23,602 bases of DNA, from positions 1-23,602 of the forward strand of contig CAJJPZ010000016.1 in the NCBI GenBank assembly GCA_905193765.1, read 5' to 3'. Below, in pieces: positions 14,693 to 23,165 of this stretch. The position numbers were made by a program, and so were the translations under genes. Every line of letters starts with the position of its first letter. The stretch's first letter is position 1. The DNA is from an uncultured Eubacterium sp. (GTDB lineage Bacteria > Bacillota > Clostridia > Peptostreptococcales > Anaerovoracaceae). Under the pieces are notes generated by a model. It had not been told where the DNA came from. It made no database searches and saw only the letters and a list, made by a program, of their open reading frames with translations.

Positions 14693-14730
14693 GATGAAAA
14701 AAATCATTGTTCTTAATGATTTTTTTCATC
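14693..14730 (-). terminator. Intrinsic terminator of the upstream sigma-54 activator gene
   Basis: A perfect 16-bp inverted repeat (14693-14708 with 14715-14730, loop of 6) begins 17 bases after the regulator stop codon. On the minus strand the stem ends in CATC and is followed by GGTTTTT. The arms are A/T-rich and could act in both directions. It separates the regulator from the mtbC promoter region. Confidence 0.75.
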
Positions 14731-14746
14731 AGCAGTCTTTCACACT

Positions 14747-16159
14747 TCAACTTCTGTCTTCAGGACAGGAGCTTACCTGTACCCCCCCCCTTGTTTTTTT
14801 CAGTATCTTTGCAACTGTAGACTGATCACATTTGAGAGCTTCGGCCGCCTTGTATGTACTCCCATACTGTGCATATGCCTGTTCCACCAGCTGCCGTTCA
14901 AGCTCACGTTTCGCTTCCTTCAGTGGCATTATGCCCTTGAGCACAACCCTGGAACTGTTCTTTTCCACAGCTGTTCCATGGAGCGCTTCATTGACATCCT
15001 TCTCGGTGATTATCTCTCCGTATGACAGTATGTACACATGCTCTATGACATGCTCCATCTCTCTGATATTTCCCGGCCAGTCGTAGCTGTGCAGAGCTTG
15101 TTGCGCCTTGTCCGAAAGTTCCTTTTTATGATTGTACTTCTTGTTGCAGCTTGTCATGAAATGCCGTGCCAAAGCGTCTATATCCTCATGACGCTCCCTG
15201 AGCGGTGCGATATTAAGCGGGACCACATTGATCCTGTAGTACAGATCCATCCTGAAACTGCCTTCACGGCACATCTCCTTGAGATTCCTGTTTGTAGCTG
15301 TTATCACCCTTGTTGAGACCTTGAGACGTTTGGTCCCGCCTACTCTTGTGAAACTGCCATCCTGGAGAAAATCCAGAAGCTTCACCTGAAGCGACAGTGG
15401 CATCTCGCCTATCTCGTCAAGGAACAGAGTGCCGCCCTCAGCCATCTCTACCTTTCCTTTTTTGCCGGCTTTCTCCGCGCCGGTGAATGCACCCGGCTCG
15501 TATCCGAACAGTTCGGATTCTATGAGATTCTCCGGTATTATACCGCAGTTTATCTTGACCATCGGTTTGTTTTTGCCGCAGCTCAGCTGATGTATGGCTC
15601 TTGCTGCCACTTCTTTGCCGACACCGGTCTCACCCTGTATCAGTACAGGAACATTCAGCGGTGCTATCTTTGCCACCATGTCTCTGACGTTATGCTTCTG
15701 ACCTGCACCCGCAATGAAGCCTGCATCTTCAAAGGCTATGTCACGGAGGTTCGAGATTTCCTCGTTCTGCTTTTCCACAGTAGCAATTATATCCTGCAGT
15801 TCGCTGACATCCTTGGTAGTGGATATCACCATACGTATATTCTCATGAAGGTCGTCGAAGATCGGTACACTTGTGCAAAGCACAGTCTTTCCATTGAACA
15901 AAGTCTGCATTATGTTCACGGTCTTTTTCTCTTTTATCGCCTCAAGGGAGGCACTCGGTTTGAAGAAGCCTTCATCCACCAACTCCTGTACTTTCCTGCC
16001 TACTATCTCGTGTACAGGCCGTTCGATGACCTTTGCTGCCTCGAGATTGACGAAAAGCACGACACCGTCGCCATCTGTAACAAAAATTTCATCACCGAAG
16101 TTTTCCGCCATCATTTTATAAAAGCTCTTGTCGTAACGCTTGCTGATATCTTTTTCCAT
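14747..16159 (-). CDS. PAS-domain sigma-54-dependent transcriptional activator
   Basis: A 470-residue enhancer-binding protein. A PAS domain (about 12-125) and a short coiled linker precede the AAA+ domain with Walker A GETGVGK (176-182), GAFTGA (223-228) and Walker B GGTLFLDEIGEMP (242-254), then a C-terminal helix-turn-helix (STYKAAEALKCDQSTVAKILKK) more like TyrR-type than classic Fis. It is a stand-alone unit upstream of the mtb operon with its own terminator. It is the obvious candidate to activate the mtbC promoter and perhaps the mttB promoter. A nine-G run on the coding strand (opposite 14782-14790) lies after the helix-turn-helix, so slippage would alter only the last dozen or so residues. 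Confidence 0.9.
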   Translation of the reverse strand: MEKDISKRYDKSFYKMMAENFGDEIFVTDGDGVVLFVNLEAAKVIERPVHEIVGRKVQELVDEGFFKPSASLEAIKEKKTVNIMQTLFNGKTVLCTSVPIFDDLHENIRMVISTTKDVSELQDIIATVEKQNEEISNLRDIAFEDAGFIAGAGQKHNVRDMVAKIAPLNVPVLIQGETGVGKEVAARAIHQLSCGKNKPMVKINCGIIPENLIESELFGYEPGAFTGAEKAGKKGKVEMAEGGTLFLDEIGEMPLSLQVKLLDFLQDGSFTRVGGTKRLKVSTRVITATNRNLKEMCREGSFRMDLYYRINVVPLNIAPLRERHEDIDALARHFMTSCNKKYNHKKELSDKAQQALHSYDWPGNIREMEHVIEHVYILSYGEIITEKDVNEALHGTAVEKNSSRVVLKGIMPLKEAKRELERQLVEQAYAQYGSTYKAAEALKCDQSTVAKILKKTRGGVQVSSCPEDRS

Positions 16160-16262
16160 TTTGAACCTCTATACTTTTTATGCCGGCCTGAACAGGCCAA
16201 TGATACGATATATAGACGATGACCTGACCATGACTCCCCGTTACCCGGTCACCTTACTGGAT

Positions 16263-16268
16263 ATTATA
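16263..16268 (-). promoter_or_regulatory. Extended -10 promoter for the sigma-54 activator
   Basis: The minus strand reads TGATATAAT, an extended -10 (TG, one base, TATAAT) about 104 bases before the start codon at 16159. There is no good -35. The rest of 16160-16385 holds no gene, and I see no strong terminator there for the upstream surface-protein gene. Confidence 0.5.
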
Positions 16269-16385
16269 TCATGCAATGTCGGATATGTGGCAGTTTTTTT
16301 GATATTTTCCTCACTATTTTGAATCATCAGTTAATTTTCCATCAATACACTATGATTAGCCTTCCTGTCAGCAAACACACTAAAA

Positions 16386-19073
16386 TCAGTACCTGCGGCG
16401 TCTGACCAGCACCACTGCGGCAGCCACTGCAGCAGTAACAAAAGCGGAGGCTGCTGGTATCCATGGGAAACTGTCTCCCGTATCGGCAGAGCTGTCTCTC
16501 TTTGCTATTTCCACAGTCTGTTCGGCACTGTCCAGATCCTTGTGTTCAGCCACGGTAACGCCATTCTCGATGAGAGTCTCGAACACCACCAGAGTCTTCC
16601 CGCCAAGATCCGAAGCGTCGAAAGTGAATGTCACATCGACAGTGCCTGACGCCGATTCCGGGGTGAAAGTCTTCGATGCAGTGACTTTCCTGCCTCCTGA
16701 CATGATGGGATGACCGGTCTTCTTGTCCATCAGCACGCCTTTGAGCGTATATTCCGTCCCGGTGTCCAGACCTTCATAGGACACCCTGTCCGTTATGGAC
16801 ACACTCTGTCCCGGCTCAGCAGTTTTATCGCCGTCCGCAGCATCACTGGCGCTTGTGCCTATCTTCAGTTCATTGTCTTTCACCTCGCCCAGATCCACCG
16901 TCTTGTGGTCGCTTTCTATCCTGAACTTCAGTCCTTTCACCAGCTGCAGGCCTTTGTTCTTTTCACATCTGACTTCGTTAATGACATAACTGCCATATGG
17001 CAGCGCTCCGTCTTTGCTGTCCTTCGCTTCGCCTTTGTCTTTCCTGCCTATGTACTTTCCCGATGCCACTGTTGTCAGGAGCCCGCTGCTGTCGGTCTCC
17101 ACCGTTATAGTCTCTCCTGTATCATCCGATGTTATCTCGAAAGGTATGCCTGCAAGTCTGCTGCCTGTACCGCCGTGCACCTTGGTGAATCCCACATCGC
17201 CGCGGATTATCTGCTCTTTGTGTTCCACAGGTTCAAGATCAGCGACCGTACTTCTGTTATCCCCTTTGCTTATCTTTCTCAGGAAGATCTCATCTCCTGC
17301 CAGATAACCTTCCGGAGCCTTGCTTTCCTGTATTGTCACTGTACCCAGGGGCAGTACGGTACGGCCTGACGGATCCGAAAAGAAGTCATCGCCGGACATG
17401 AAATGCTCTTTGTCCAGGGCTGCTTTTCCATCCTTATCTGTACTTACTGTCCACTGCCTGTCCGGCTTCCTGTCTGCGATATCGCTGACGCTGTCATAGT
17501 ATGCGCTGTAAAACTTTACAATATACTGTGCGCCTTCCAGAGCTGCTCCGTAGGCCACATCGCTGTTGCCGGTCTCACGGTCTTTCTTGCGGACGACAAT
17601 ACCCACGCTGCCATACTCCGGTCTGTCACTGACCTCTGCTGATGCCGTACCTGTCCCGACTTTGATATCGTACTCTCTGTCGTCCTTTACATATCCTCTC
17701 GGCGGCGTCAGCTCTCTGATGACATAATTTCCACGAGTTATGCCATCAGCCTCAGCTTTGCCATCCTTATCTGTAGTGAGTTTCTTCACCAGCTTTCCCG
17801 TATCCTTTGAATAAACGCCGTACACTGCACCTTCAAGGGAATAGCATTCTGAACCTCCGGTGAGCTCCGGCTGTTCCGATTTTTTGACAAGCTTCACCTT
17901 TCCTGCCTTCACCCAGTTTATACGGAAAGATACAGAGGTCGTCGCTCCCACGCCGCAGAAAACGATGTTCTGTTTTCCCGTTACTTTTATTAAATACGGC
18001 TGGAAAGTCGAAAGTACCCCTTCCATCTCCGGTGACTTGAATGTGCCCTTTACTGTCGCCTGTGCAGTGAAATAAAAGCTGTCGCCGGAAAAGACTTTTA
18101 CTTTTTTTGAATTGTCTTTCCCTCGTGTATATTTCTTCGTCACGCCGTCTCCGGTCTTTACCATGGTACAGTATTTCGGGATCTTCATGTTTATCCTGTT
18201 ATCGCTGTGTCCCCTGAGTTTTATGACCGGCGTCTTCTGGACATTCTCACTGCTGTCCCATTTCGCCGTCACATTCGTTTTGCTCAGTGAAAGCGATGCA
18301 TCAGACGGAGGTTCCGGCCATTTCTTGTCTATCATCTCTGTCAGATCCCTGACGAGCTTCCTGGTGGATGAGCTCACGCCTGTGAATGCATCTGATTTCG
18401 AGCTTTCGTTATCGTAGATGTAGCTCAGCACCATGTGTGACAGCGCGTATGCACCATAGTCGTCATCGTAATCATCGATATCTTTCTTCGAGACATACGA
18501 ACGCGTACGCTTGTCATATCCCGGATATCCGTAGGAATAGTACAGCGCCTTGGTCATGAGACTGTTGTTGTACTTGTGCGCGGTCTTCGTGCCCCGCGAC
18601 GGCGCCTGCAGCTTAGGCTGCACGCAGTAGGCTATCCTGGTCTTGCCGTCGAAGGTCACCTTGAAATAATGCGTGGAATAGTTCTCATACCAGACCACTT
18701 TGCTGTATTTGAGAACCACCTTGTCCGTGGACGGTACAGGCTCCGTGACTGGTTTCAGGGAATCTCCGCTTTCAGCAAAGAGAACCACGCCCTTCGATTC
18801 CTTCAGTTCAGAAAGTTCCTTCTCAGATCTGCTGTCAGATCCCGATATATCGACTTCCGATGAAGTCTGACTGCTTTCGCCGCTTTCTGCACCGGCGGTA
18901 TCCCCGGCGGCAGCGGACGACTCAGTCCTGCCGGAGGTCTCACCGCTTCCTTCACCATATGCAGCCATGCATCCCGCTCCAGGCAGCATACCTGCTGCAA
19001 GCATAAGTACCATGACCACTGCTGCGATCTTACCGGCAGTCTTTCTTACTGCAGCTTTTTTCTTTTTATTCAT
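16386..19073 (-). CDS. Large surface protein: thioester-like domain, CnaB repeats, VaFE domain, anchor tail
   Basis: An 895-residue secreted protein. A signal peptide (about 1-36) and a Ser/Gly/Glu-rich linker (40-110) lead to a thioester-like domain with YCVQP (C150) and ALSHMVLSYIYD (210-221), where the usual thioester Gln position appears to be His213. Three CnaB/SpaA-like domains follow (about 390-483, 488-605, 626-733, each opening with a V-x-K-type strand). Next come a VaFE/T-Q ester domain (737-857, VVFETLIENGVTVAEHKDL) and an anchor tail: TGD at 865-867, a hydrophobic helix (871-889) and RRRRY. There is no LPxTG. Such proteins self-crosslink and act as pilins or adhesins. It has its own promoter and a GGAGTG ribosome site; its role here is unknown. 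Confidence 0.85.
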   Translation of the reverse strand: MNKKKKAAVRKTAGKIAAVVMVLMLAAGMLPGAGCMAAYGEGSGETSGRTESSAAAGDTAGAESGESSQTSSEVDISGSDSRSEKELSELKESKGVVLFAESGDSLKPVTEPVPSTDKVVLKYSKVVWYENYSTHYFKVTFDGKTRIAYCVQPKLQAPSRGTKTAHKYNNSLMTKALYYSYGYPGYDKRTRSYVSKKDIDDYDDDYGAYALSHMVLSYIYDNESSKSDAFTGVSSSTRKLVRDLTEMIDKKWPEPPSDASLSLSKTNVTAKWDSSENVQKTPVIKLRGHSDNRINMKIPKYCTMVKTGDGVTKKYTRGKDNSKKVKVFSGDSFYFTAQATVKGTFKSPEMEGVLSTFQPYLIKVTGKQNIVFCGVGATTSVSFRINWVKAGKVKLVKKSEQPELTGGSECYSLEGAVYGVYSKDTGKLVKKLTTDKDGKAEADGITRGNYVIRELTPPRGYVKDDREYDIKVGTGTASAEVSDRPEYGSVGIVVRKKDRETGNSDVAYGAALEGAQYIVKFYSAYYDSVSDIADRKPDRQWTVSTDKDGKAALDKEHFMSGDDFFSDPSGRTVLPLGTVTIQESKAPEGYLAGDEIFLRKISKGDNRSTVADLEPVEHKEQIIRGDVGFTKVHGGTGSRLAGIPFEITSDDTGETITVETDSSGLLTTVASGKYIGRKDKGEAKDSKDGALPYGSYVINEVRCEKNKGLQLVKGLKFRIESDHKTVDLGEVKDNELKIGTSASDAADGDKTAEPGQSVSITDRVSYEGLDTGTEYTLKGVLMDKKTGHPIMSGGRKVTASKTFTPESASGTVDVTFTFDASDLGGKTLVVFETLIENGVTVAEHKDLDSAEQTVEIAKRDSSADTGDSFPWIPAASAFVTAAVAAAVVLVRRRRY

Positions 19074-19120
19074 TTGTCACTCCGATCCGGACTTTATCAT
19101 TACCCCTCTCTTGCAGGTAT

Positions 19121-19149
19121 ATGATATCAGATCATCTCATTCTTGTCAA
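19121..19149 (-). promoter_or_regulatory. Sigma-70-type promoter of the large surface-protein gene
   Basis: The minus strand has TTGACA (19144-19149), a 17-base spacer and TATCAT (19121-19126), a near-consensus promoter about 40 bases upstream of the start codon at 19073. It follows the terminator of the propeller gene, so this gene is a separate unit. Confidence 0.82.
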
Positions 19150-19187
19150 TATATTACATTTATTCAACATAGATACAATATATAAAA

Positions 19188-19222
19188 ATCCCGGAAAACC
19201 ATATTCCATGGCTTTCCGGGAT
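19188..19222 (-). terminator. Intrinsic terminator of the ECF/surface-protein operon
   Basis: ATCCCGGAAA (19188-19197) pairs with TTTCCGGGAT (19213-19222), the stem continuing inside with CCAT/ATGG after one mismatch. On the minus strand TTTTTATATA follows. It lies 32 bases after the stop codon of the propeller gene. Confidence 0.9.
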
Positions 19223-19254
19223 CCTTCGAGAAAATTTCAAACGATATCCGTATG

Positions 19255-21093
19255 TTATTTCAGTTTATATGATTTCACAGCCGACCATGGTCCCGGCACT
19301 TCTTTTCCATTCACGGTACGGTAGGCTCTGACTTTGTAATAATATGTCTTTCCCTTAGTCGTCTTTATCTTAGCCGACGAATACTTTGCAGATACCGTCT
19401 TTACGACAGTGAAACTCTTTGACTTGTACTTCGATCTTGCTATTTGGTATCCGCTCTCGCCGTTTATGTTTTTCCAGCTGAGCTTCACATACTTCGACGA
19501 GGCCTTCGACGCCTTTGATATCGACGTCTTCTTCAGGGTATACGCTCCCGGAGACATCCTGTAACAGTCTGTGGCGTTCATGATATATTTCTCTCCGCCA
19601 ACTTCCACATAAGGGTATATGCGGAAATAATATTTCGCGCCTGCCGAGAGGCCTGTCTTTTCGTAGTAAAGTCTGCTTCCCGCGTCCTTGTAACCGCTGT
19701 AGGATGAGTCAGCCGACTTTTTATATTTCACGTAATATCCTGACGCGCCCGGAGCTGCTTTCCAGGTGGCTTTGATGCTGTTGTATTTACTGCCGATGCC
19801 TGCTGAGACAGATGCAGGAAGTCCCAGTGACGCGCGTCTCACTTCTGCTGCGGACGCTCTGTCTTTCACTGCCATCAGATTACTGCTGTCGTTGGCGTAA
19901 TACATAGTGCCGTCATCGTCCATCGCGATAGCTGATATGCAGTACTGCTGCATACCGCTGTCAGGGATGAAGTAATCTTTGCCACCGCTGACATCATATA
20001 TGCCGCCAGGCACACTGTTATATGTCGCAAACACCTTTCCGGTATTCCCGTCCAGTGCCAGGGTCTTGGTATCCGCCCTTGTCTCATATAAACCAACAGT
20101 ATTTGCCGGTTTATTTGTGATGTCTGTCTTCTGGACATACCCTCCCTTGCTGCCATATGATCCCCCGACATAGACATACGTCTTGCCGTTTTCTTCAGTT
20201 ATAACCGGCGTACATGTACTTTCGCCTGCAAGCGATACTTTCTCTGCAGTTATGCTCAGAGGATCATCCTTTGCGCTGCCGGTCACATCTGCTCTGTACA
20301 GACTCTTGTTCTTTGATGTAAAGTAATATGATCCATCGTGTTCAACGGGTGTGGAGCATATGCTTCCAGACCCGTTAAGCTGTGTCTCCACTAGATCTCC
20401 TCTCGTTTTATCGTACAGATACAGGGTCGCATCTCCTGAAGCCAATGTGCCGCTGTCATGTCCGTCGGAATCCGAGCCGAATATGACATAGCTGCCGTCC
20501 ACACAGGCGCCTGACCAGTAGAATCCGGCGTCCGAGTCTTTCAGCACAGTCACCTTATAACCATCGGATATATCGACTCTGGCAAAGATACCGCCACCGG
20601 TCCTGTCCTTGTTGCCTCCGGTCCACGAACCCAGATATATGGAATCCGTATCGCTGTCGTATACCACCGGCGTAAGGCTCTGGGATCCGCTGTAGCGTTC
20701 ATCATACTTTACTGACTCTATCAGTTTCATGGAGTCTTTGTCGATGATATCCACAACGCCGTTATTGAGCGCTACGAATATATGACTGCCTCCGATCGTC
20801 GGTGGCAGCTTGTTTCTGCCTATGCTCCCTGATAGCCTCACAGTTTTCTGAAGTTTGCCTGTCGCTTTGTCGAACTTGTACAGTTTGTTTCCTGCAGGTA
20901 TGTACACGCAGCTGTCATCCGTCACCGGTGACGAAGCCACATCAGTCATAGTTCTTCCGGGGAGCTTGTATGACCAGGCAAGACCGCCGTCTGTCACCGT
21001 TGTTTCCGCTGCTGTCGATATGCACGCACCGCATACTGTTACTGTGATGGCTGCAACGAACGCTGCAACCATCATCATTATCTTCTTTCTCAT
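19255..21093 (-). CDS. Secreted beta-propeller protein with two fibronectin type III domains
   Basis: A 612-residue exported protein. A signal peptide (1-28, ending STAA) is followed by a PQQ/YVTN-like beta-propeller (about 35-415), seen as repeated units with VYIPAGNKLYKFDKATGKL, IYLGSWTGG, YYFTSKNKSLYRAD and VYVGGSYG. Two FN3 domains follow (about 425-515 and 520-612). There is no anchor tail or transmembrane helix after the signal. It follows the anchored DUF4430-like gene by 24 bases with GAGG before the ATG and ends the operon at a strong terminator. Similar propeller proteins sit beside ECF transporters with DUF4430 proteins in other Clostridia, as I recall. Ligand capture or presentation to the transporter is a guess. 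Confidence 0.8.
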   Translation of the reverse strand: MRKKIMMMVAAFVAAITVTVCGACISTAAETTVTDGGLAWSYKLPGRTMTDVASSPVTDDSCVYIPAGNKLYKFDKATGKLQKTVRLSGSIGRNKLPPTIGGSHIFVALNNGVVDIIDKDSMKLIESVKYDERYSGSQSLTPVVYDSDTDSIYLGSWTGGNKDRTGGGIFARVDISDGYKVTVLKDSDAGFYWSGACVDGSYVIFGSDSDGHDSGTLASGDATLYLYDKTRGDLVETQLNGSGSICSTPVEHDGSYYFTSKNKSLYRADVTGSAKDDPLSITAEKVSLAGESTCTPVITEENGKTYVYVGGSYGSKGGYVQKTDITNKPANTVGLYETRADTKTLALDGNTGKVFATYNSVPGGIYDVSGGKDYFIPDSGMQQYCISAIAMDDDGTMYYANDSSNLMAVKDRASAAEVRRASLGLPASVSAGIGSKYNSIKATWKAAPGASGYYVKYKKSADSSYSGYKDAGSRLYYEKTGLSAGAKYYFRIYPYVEVGGEKYIMNATDCYRMSPGAYTLKKTSISKASKASSKYVKLSWKNINGESGYQIARSKYKSKSFTVVKTVSAKYSSAKIKTTKGKTYYYKVRAYRTVNGKEVPGPWSAVKSYKLK

Positions 21094-21117
21094 AGTTTCA
21101 TCCTCACCGAACCGGAG

Positions 21118-22170
21118 TTAATGAGCCTTCCTTCTTGCAAATACAGTCACGCCACCGCATACAGCTGCTGCCGCCGCAATCAGCACGAATATCATGATAT
21201 TCGAGTCATCGCCTGTCTTTGCTGTATCTGACTTTTTATCTGTGGAAGCCTCAGTACCCTTGTGTTCTGTCTGATCTGATGTCGGATCTTGTGACGGATC
21301 TTCCGAAGGGTCCTCTGACGGATCGATCACCGGATCCTCATCGCCTGTGACTGTAACAGTGCACCAAGGCATAATTATCCTTGATCCCGTCTCCTTGTCG
21401 CCGTTCATTACGGTAAGGTTGTATGTACCTTCAGACAGGCTGAGTACAGCTTTACCATCCTTGTCTGTGAGTATACGGTTTCCCTCTGCATCTGAGACAG
21501 GCACTGCCTGTCCGGAAGCATCCACACTGCAGATTATTGCATTTTCCACAGGTTCATTATCCGGATTTGCATAGCCCATCATATACATGAATCCTTCAAC
21601 ATATACAGTAAACTCTTCCCCTGCTTTCACCTTGAGAGAGTTCACCTTTTTACCTGAATCAGAAAAAAGAGTTATAGTGTCCATCCACTTAGGATCCTCA
21701 TACCAGAAGAAGTCCACCGAATCCCCGTTTTTCAGAGCAGCCTGGAATATAGTAGCTCCTGTTGTCGTACTTCCCTCCTGGAACACATACTTGCTGTTCA
21801 CGGCAAAACCCGAATACATGCTTTCGCCCTCTCCCAGCATCTTTACAGCACCTGATGCGTTGGTTGTAAGTTTTTCATTTATGACCGTCTTGTCTGTCGT
21901 GTTGTAGTGATCGATATGCATTGCGATCAGTGCATCGATAGCCGAAACACCTTTGTCAGCTGGTATCTCATCATTATACCCGTACTCCTCTGACAAAGTC
22001 GAGCTGACTTTTATCGTTTTGTGCTGCACAAGGAAAGTATCCCCTGTCTGAAGTGAAACATCGATATCTGCTGTTCTGGCTTCATCAGCAAATGCTGACA
22101 CTGTCCCGCCGAACATCATCACGGCTGCCACTGCCATAGCGGCCGCTACTGCTAAAATCCTTTTTTTCAT
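21118..22170 (-). CDS. Cell-surface DUF4430-like protein with anchor tail
   Basis: A 350-residue secreted protein. The signal peptide ends near AFA (about residue 28). A domain at about 50-150 (VSAIDALIAM, then YSGFAVNSKYVFQ and AALKNGDSVDFFWYED) resembles DUF4430, whose fold is related to the C-terminal domain of transcobalamin and intrinsic factor. A second beta-rich module (about 165-275) includes TDKDGKAVLSLSEGTYNLTV. An acidic DPSEDPSEDPSQDP stalk leads to TAKTGD (TGD at 319-321), a hydrophobic helix and RRKAH. I chose ATG 22170, with AAGGA upstream; a start at 22224 would put 18 polar residues before the signal peptide. It lies between ecfT and the propeller gene. A vitamin-binding role is inference. 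Confidence 0.75.
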   Translation of the reverse strand: MKKRILAVAAAMAVAAVMMFGGTVSAFADEARTADIDVSLQTGDTFLVQHKTIKVSSTLSEEYGYNDEIPADKGVSAIDALIAMHIDHYNTTDKTVINEKLTTNASGAVKMLGEGESMYSGFAVNSKYVFQEGSTTTGATIFQAALKNGDSVDFFWYEDPKWMDTITLFSDSGKKVNSLKVKAGEEFTVYVEGFMYMMGYANPDNEPVENAIICSVDASGQAVPVSDAEGNRILTDKDGKAVLSLSEGTYNLTVMNGDKETGSRIIMPWCTVTVTGDEDPVIDPSEDPSEDPSQDPTSDQTEHKGTEASTDKKSDTAKTGDDSNIMIFVLIAAAAAVCGGVTVFARRKAH

Positions 22171-22224
22171 ACTATAAAATTCCTTTCTTTGTTCTGAACG
22201 ATAATAAACGTCAATATATATCAT

Positions 22225-22248
22225 CCGCAGGTATATATGGACCTGCGG
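22225..22248. repeat. 8-bp hairpin between ecfT and the DUF4430-like gene
   Basis: CCGCAGGT (22225-22232) and ACCTGCGG (22241-22248) form a GC-rich perfect stem with an 8-base loop, 14 bases after the ecfT stop. It is not followed by a T run on the minus strand, so it may attenuate transcription or protect the upstream message, which would let membrane and surface proteins be made in different amounts. I found no riboswitch in this gap. Confidence 0.5.
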
Positions 22249-22262
22249 CGGATATCATCATA

Positions 22263-23156
22263 TCATGCGTCCCCGGCGACGCTTTTCCTGAGTCTCCTGA
22301 ACTTAAGCTCGCCTGCTGTCTGCAGTCCTGCCGGAAGCAACAGCATCACTGCATATGCCGCATAGAACACATATGACAGCGGTGTCACCCTGTTCATCAC
22401 TATCTCAGGATCGTAGTATATATGCGTCTGATCCAGCATCATCCCTGCTGCCGTCAGCGTAACGCATACGAACATCATCAGCACGAAAGACCTGTCCCGG
22501 TTGTCGAATCTGTATATCGAGAAAGCCGTCCTGCCTTTGAGGGAATATCCTCTGCTTTTCATGGATATGGAACTTTCAACGAAGTTCTCCATCGTCCATG
22601 TGATCACCACCGATACTATACGAAATGCGTTCACGATGCGTCTGAAAAAAACGCCCTGCGACGGGCTCATGCCTATCCCTTTCTGTGCTGTATCCACCGT
22701 CCGCGACTTTTTCTTGACCCGCGGCACCGTTCTCAGTATTATGGACAGGAACAGGGACAGCTTCGGAGACACTCTGCCGAAGAGATAGACCACCTTGTCC
22801 GACGAAAATACTGCGAACAGGCACGACAGCATCATTATCACCGACGCAGCCGTTATACCTATCTCAAGGCCGTATACCACCGCCTCCATAGTTATGTTGT
22901 TCCCGATGAAATTCTGTCTCAGATTCGTCACGCCGAAGTGGTTGTAGTACGAATACAGCGCTGTGTATCCTGCGATGAAAGGTATCAGGCACATATCGAA
23001 TATCAGTCCTCTCAGTCCGTTGAGCTTCACCGAATACAGGAACGCCGCTGTATATGACAGAACCACATACACCGGGTGATCGAACATGATCGTACATGTG
23101 ATCGCAGCGACGAAATATATCAGATTTATTGCCGGGTGGTAACTGTCAAATCTCAT
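22263..23156 (-). CDS. ECF transporter transmembrane component (EcfT)
   Basis: A 297-residue EcfT/CbiQ-family protein with about five or six hydrophobic segments and the cytoplasmic coupling-helix motif SMKSRGY (198-204), the Ala/Ser-Arg-Gly signature that binds the ATPases. In ECF transporters EcfT couples the ATPase pair to the substrate-binding S component. It starts 10 bases past the S-component stop with AGGTAGGA as ribosome site. This ATG is in the same frame as the S-component gene: only the TAG at 23166-23168 and three codons separate them. The ATPase gene is not in the window and could lie beyond the right edge. Confidence 0.88.
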   Translation of the reverse strand: MRFDSYHPAINLIYFVAAITCTIMFDHPVYVVLSYTAAFLYSVKLNGLRGLIFDMCLIPFIAGYTALYSYYNHFGVTNLRQNFIGNNITMEAVVYGLEIGITAASVIMMLSCLFAVFSSDKVVYLFGRVSPKLSLFLSIILRTVPRVKKKSRTVDTAQKGIGMSPSQGVFFRRIVNAFRIVSVVITWTMENFVESSISMKSRGYSLKGRTAFSIYRFDNRDRSFVLMMFVCVTLTAAGMMLDQTHIYYDPEIVMNRVTPLSYVFYAAYAVMLLLPAGLQTAGELKFRRLRKSVAGDA

Positions 23157-23165
23157 ATCAGATTC

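Noticed and set aside
22171..22262. Cobalamin riboswitch before the DUF4430-like gene
   Set aside because: The gap is only 92 bases and holds a simple 8-bp hairpin without the conserved B12-box context.
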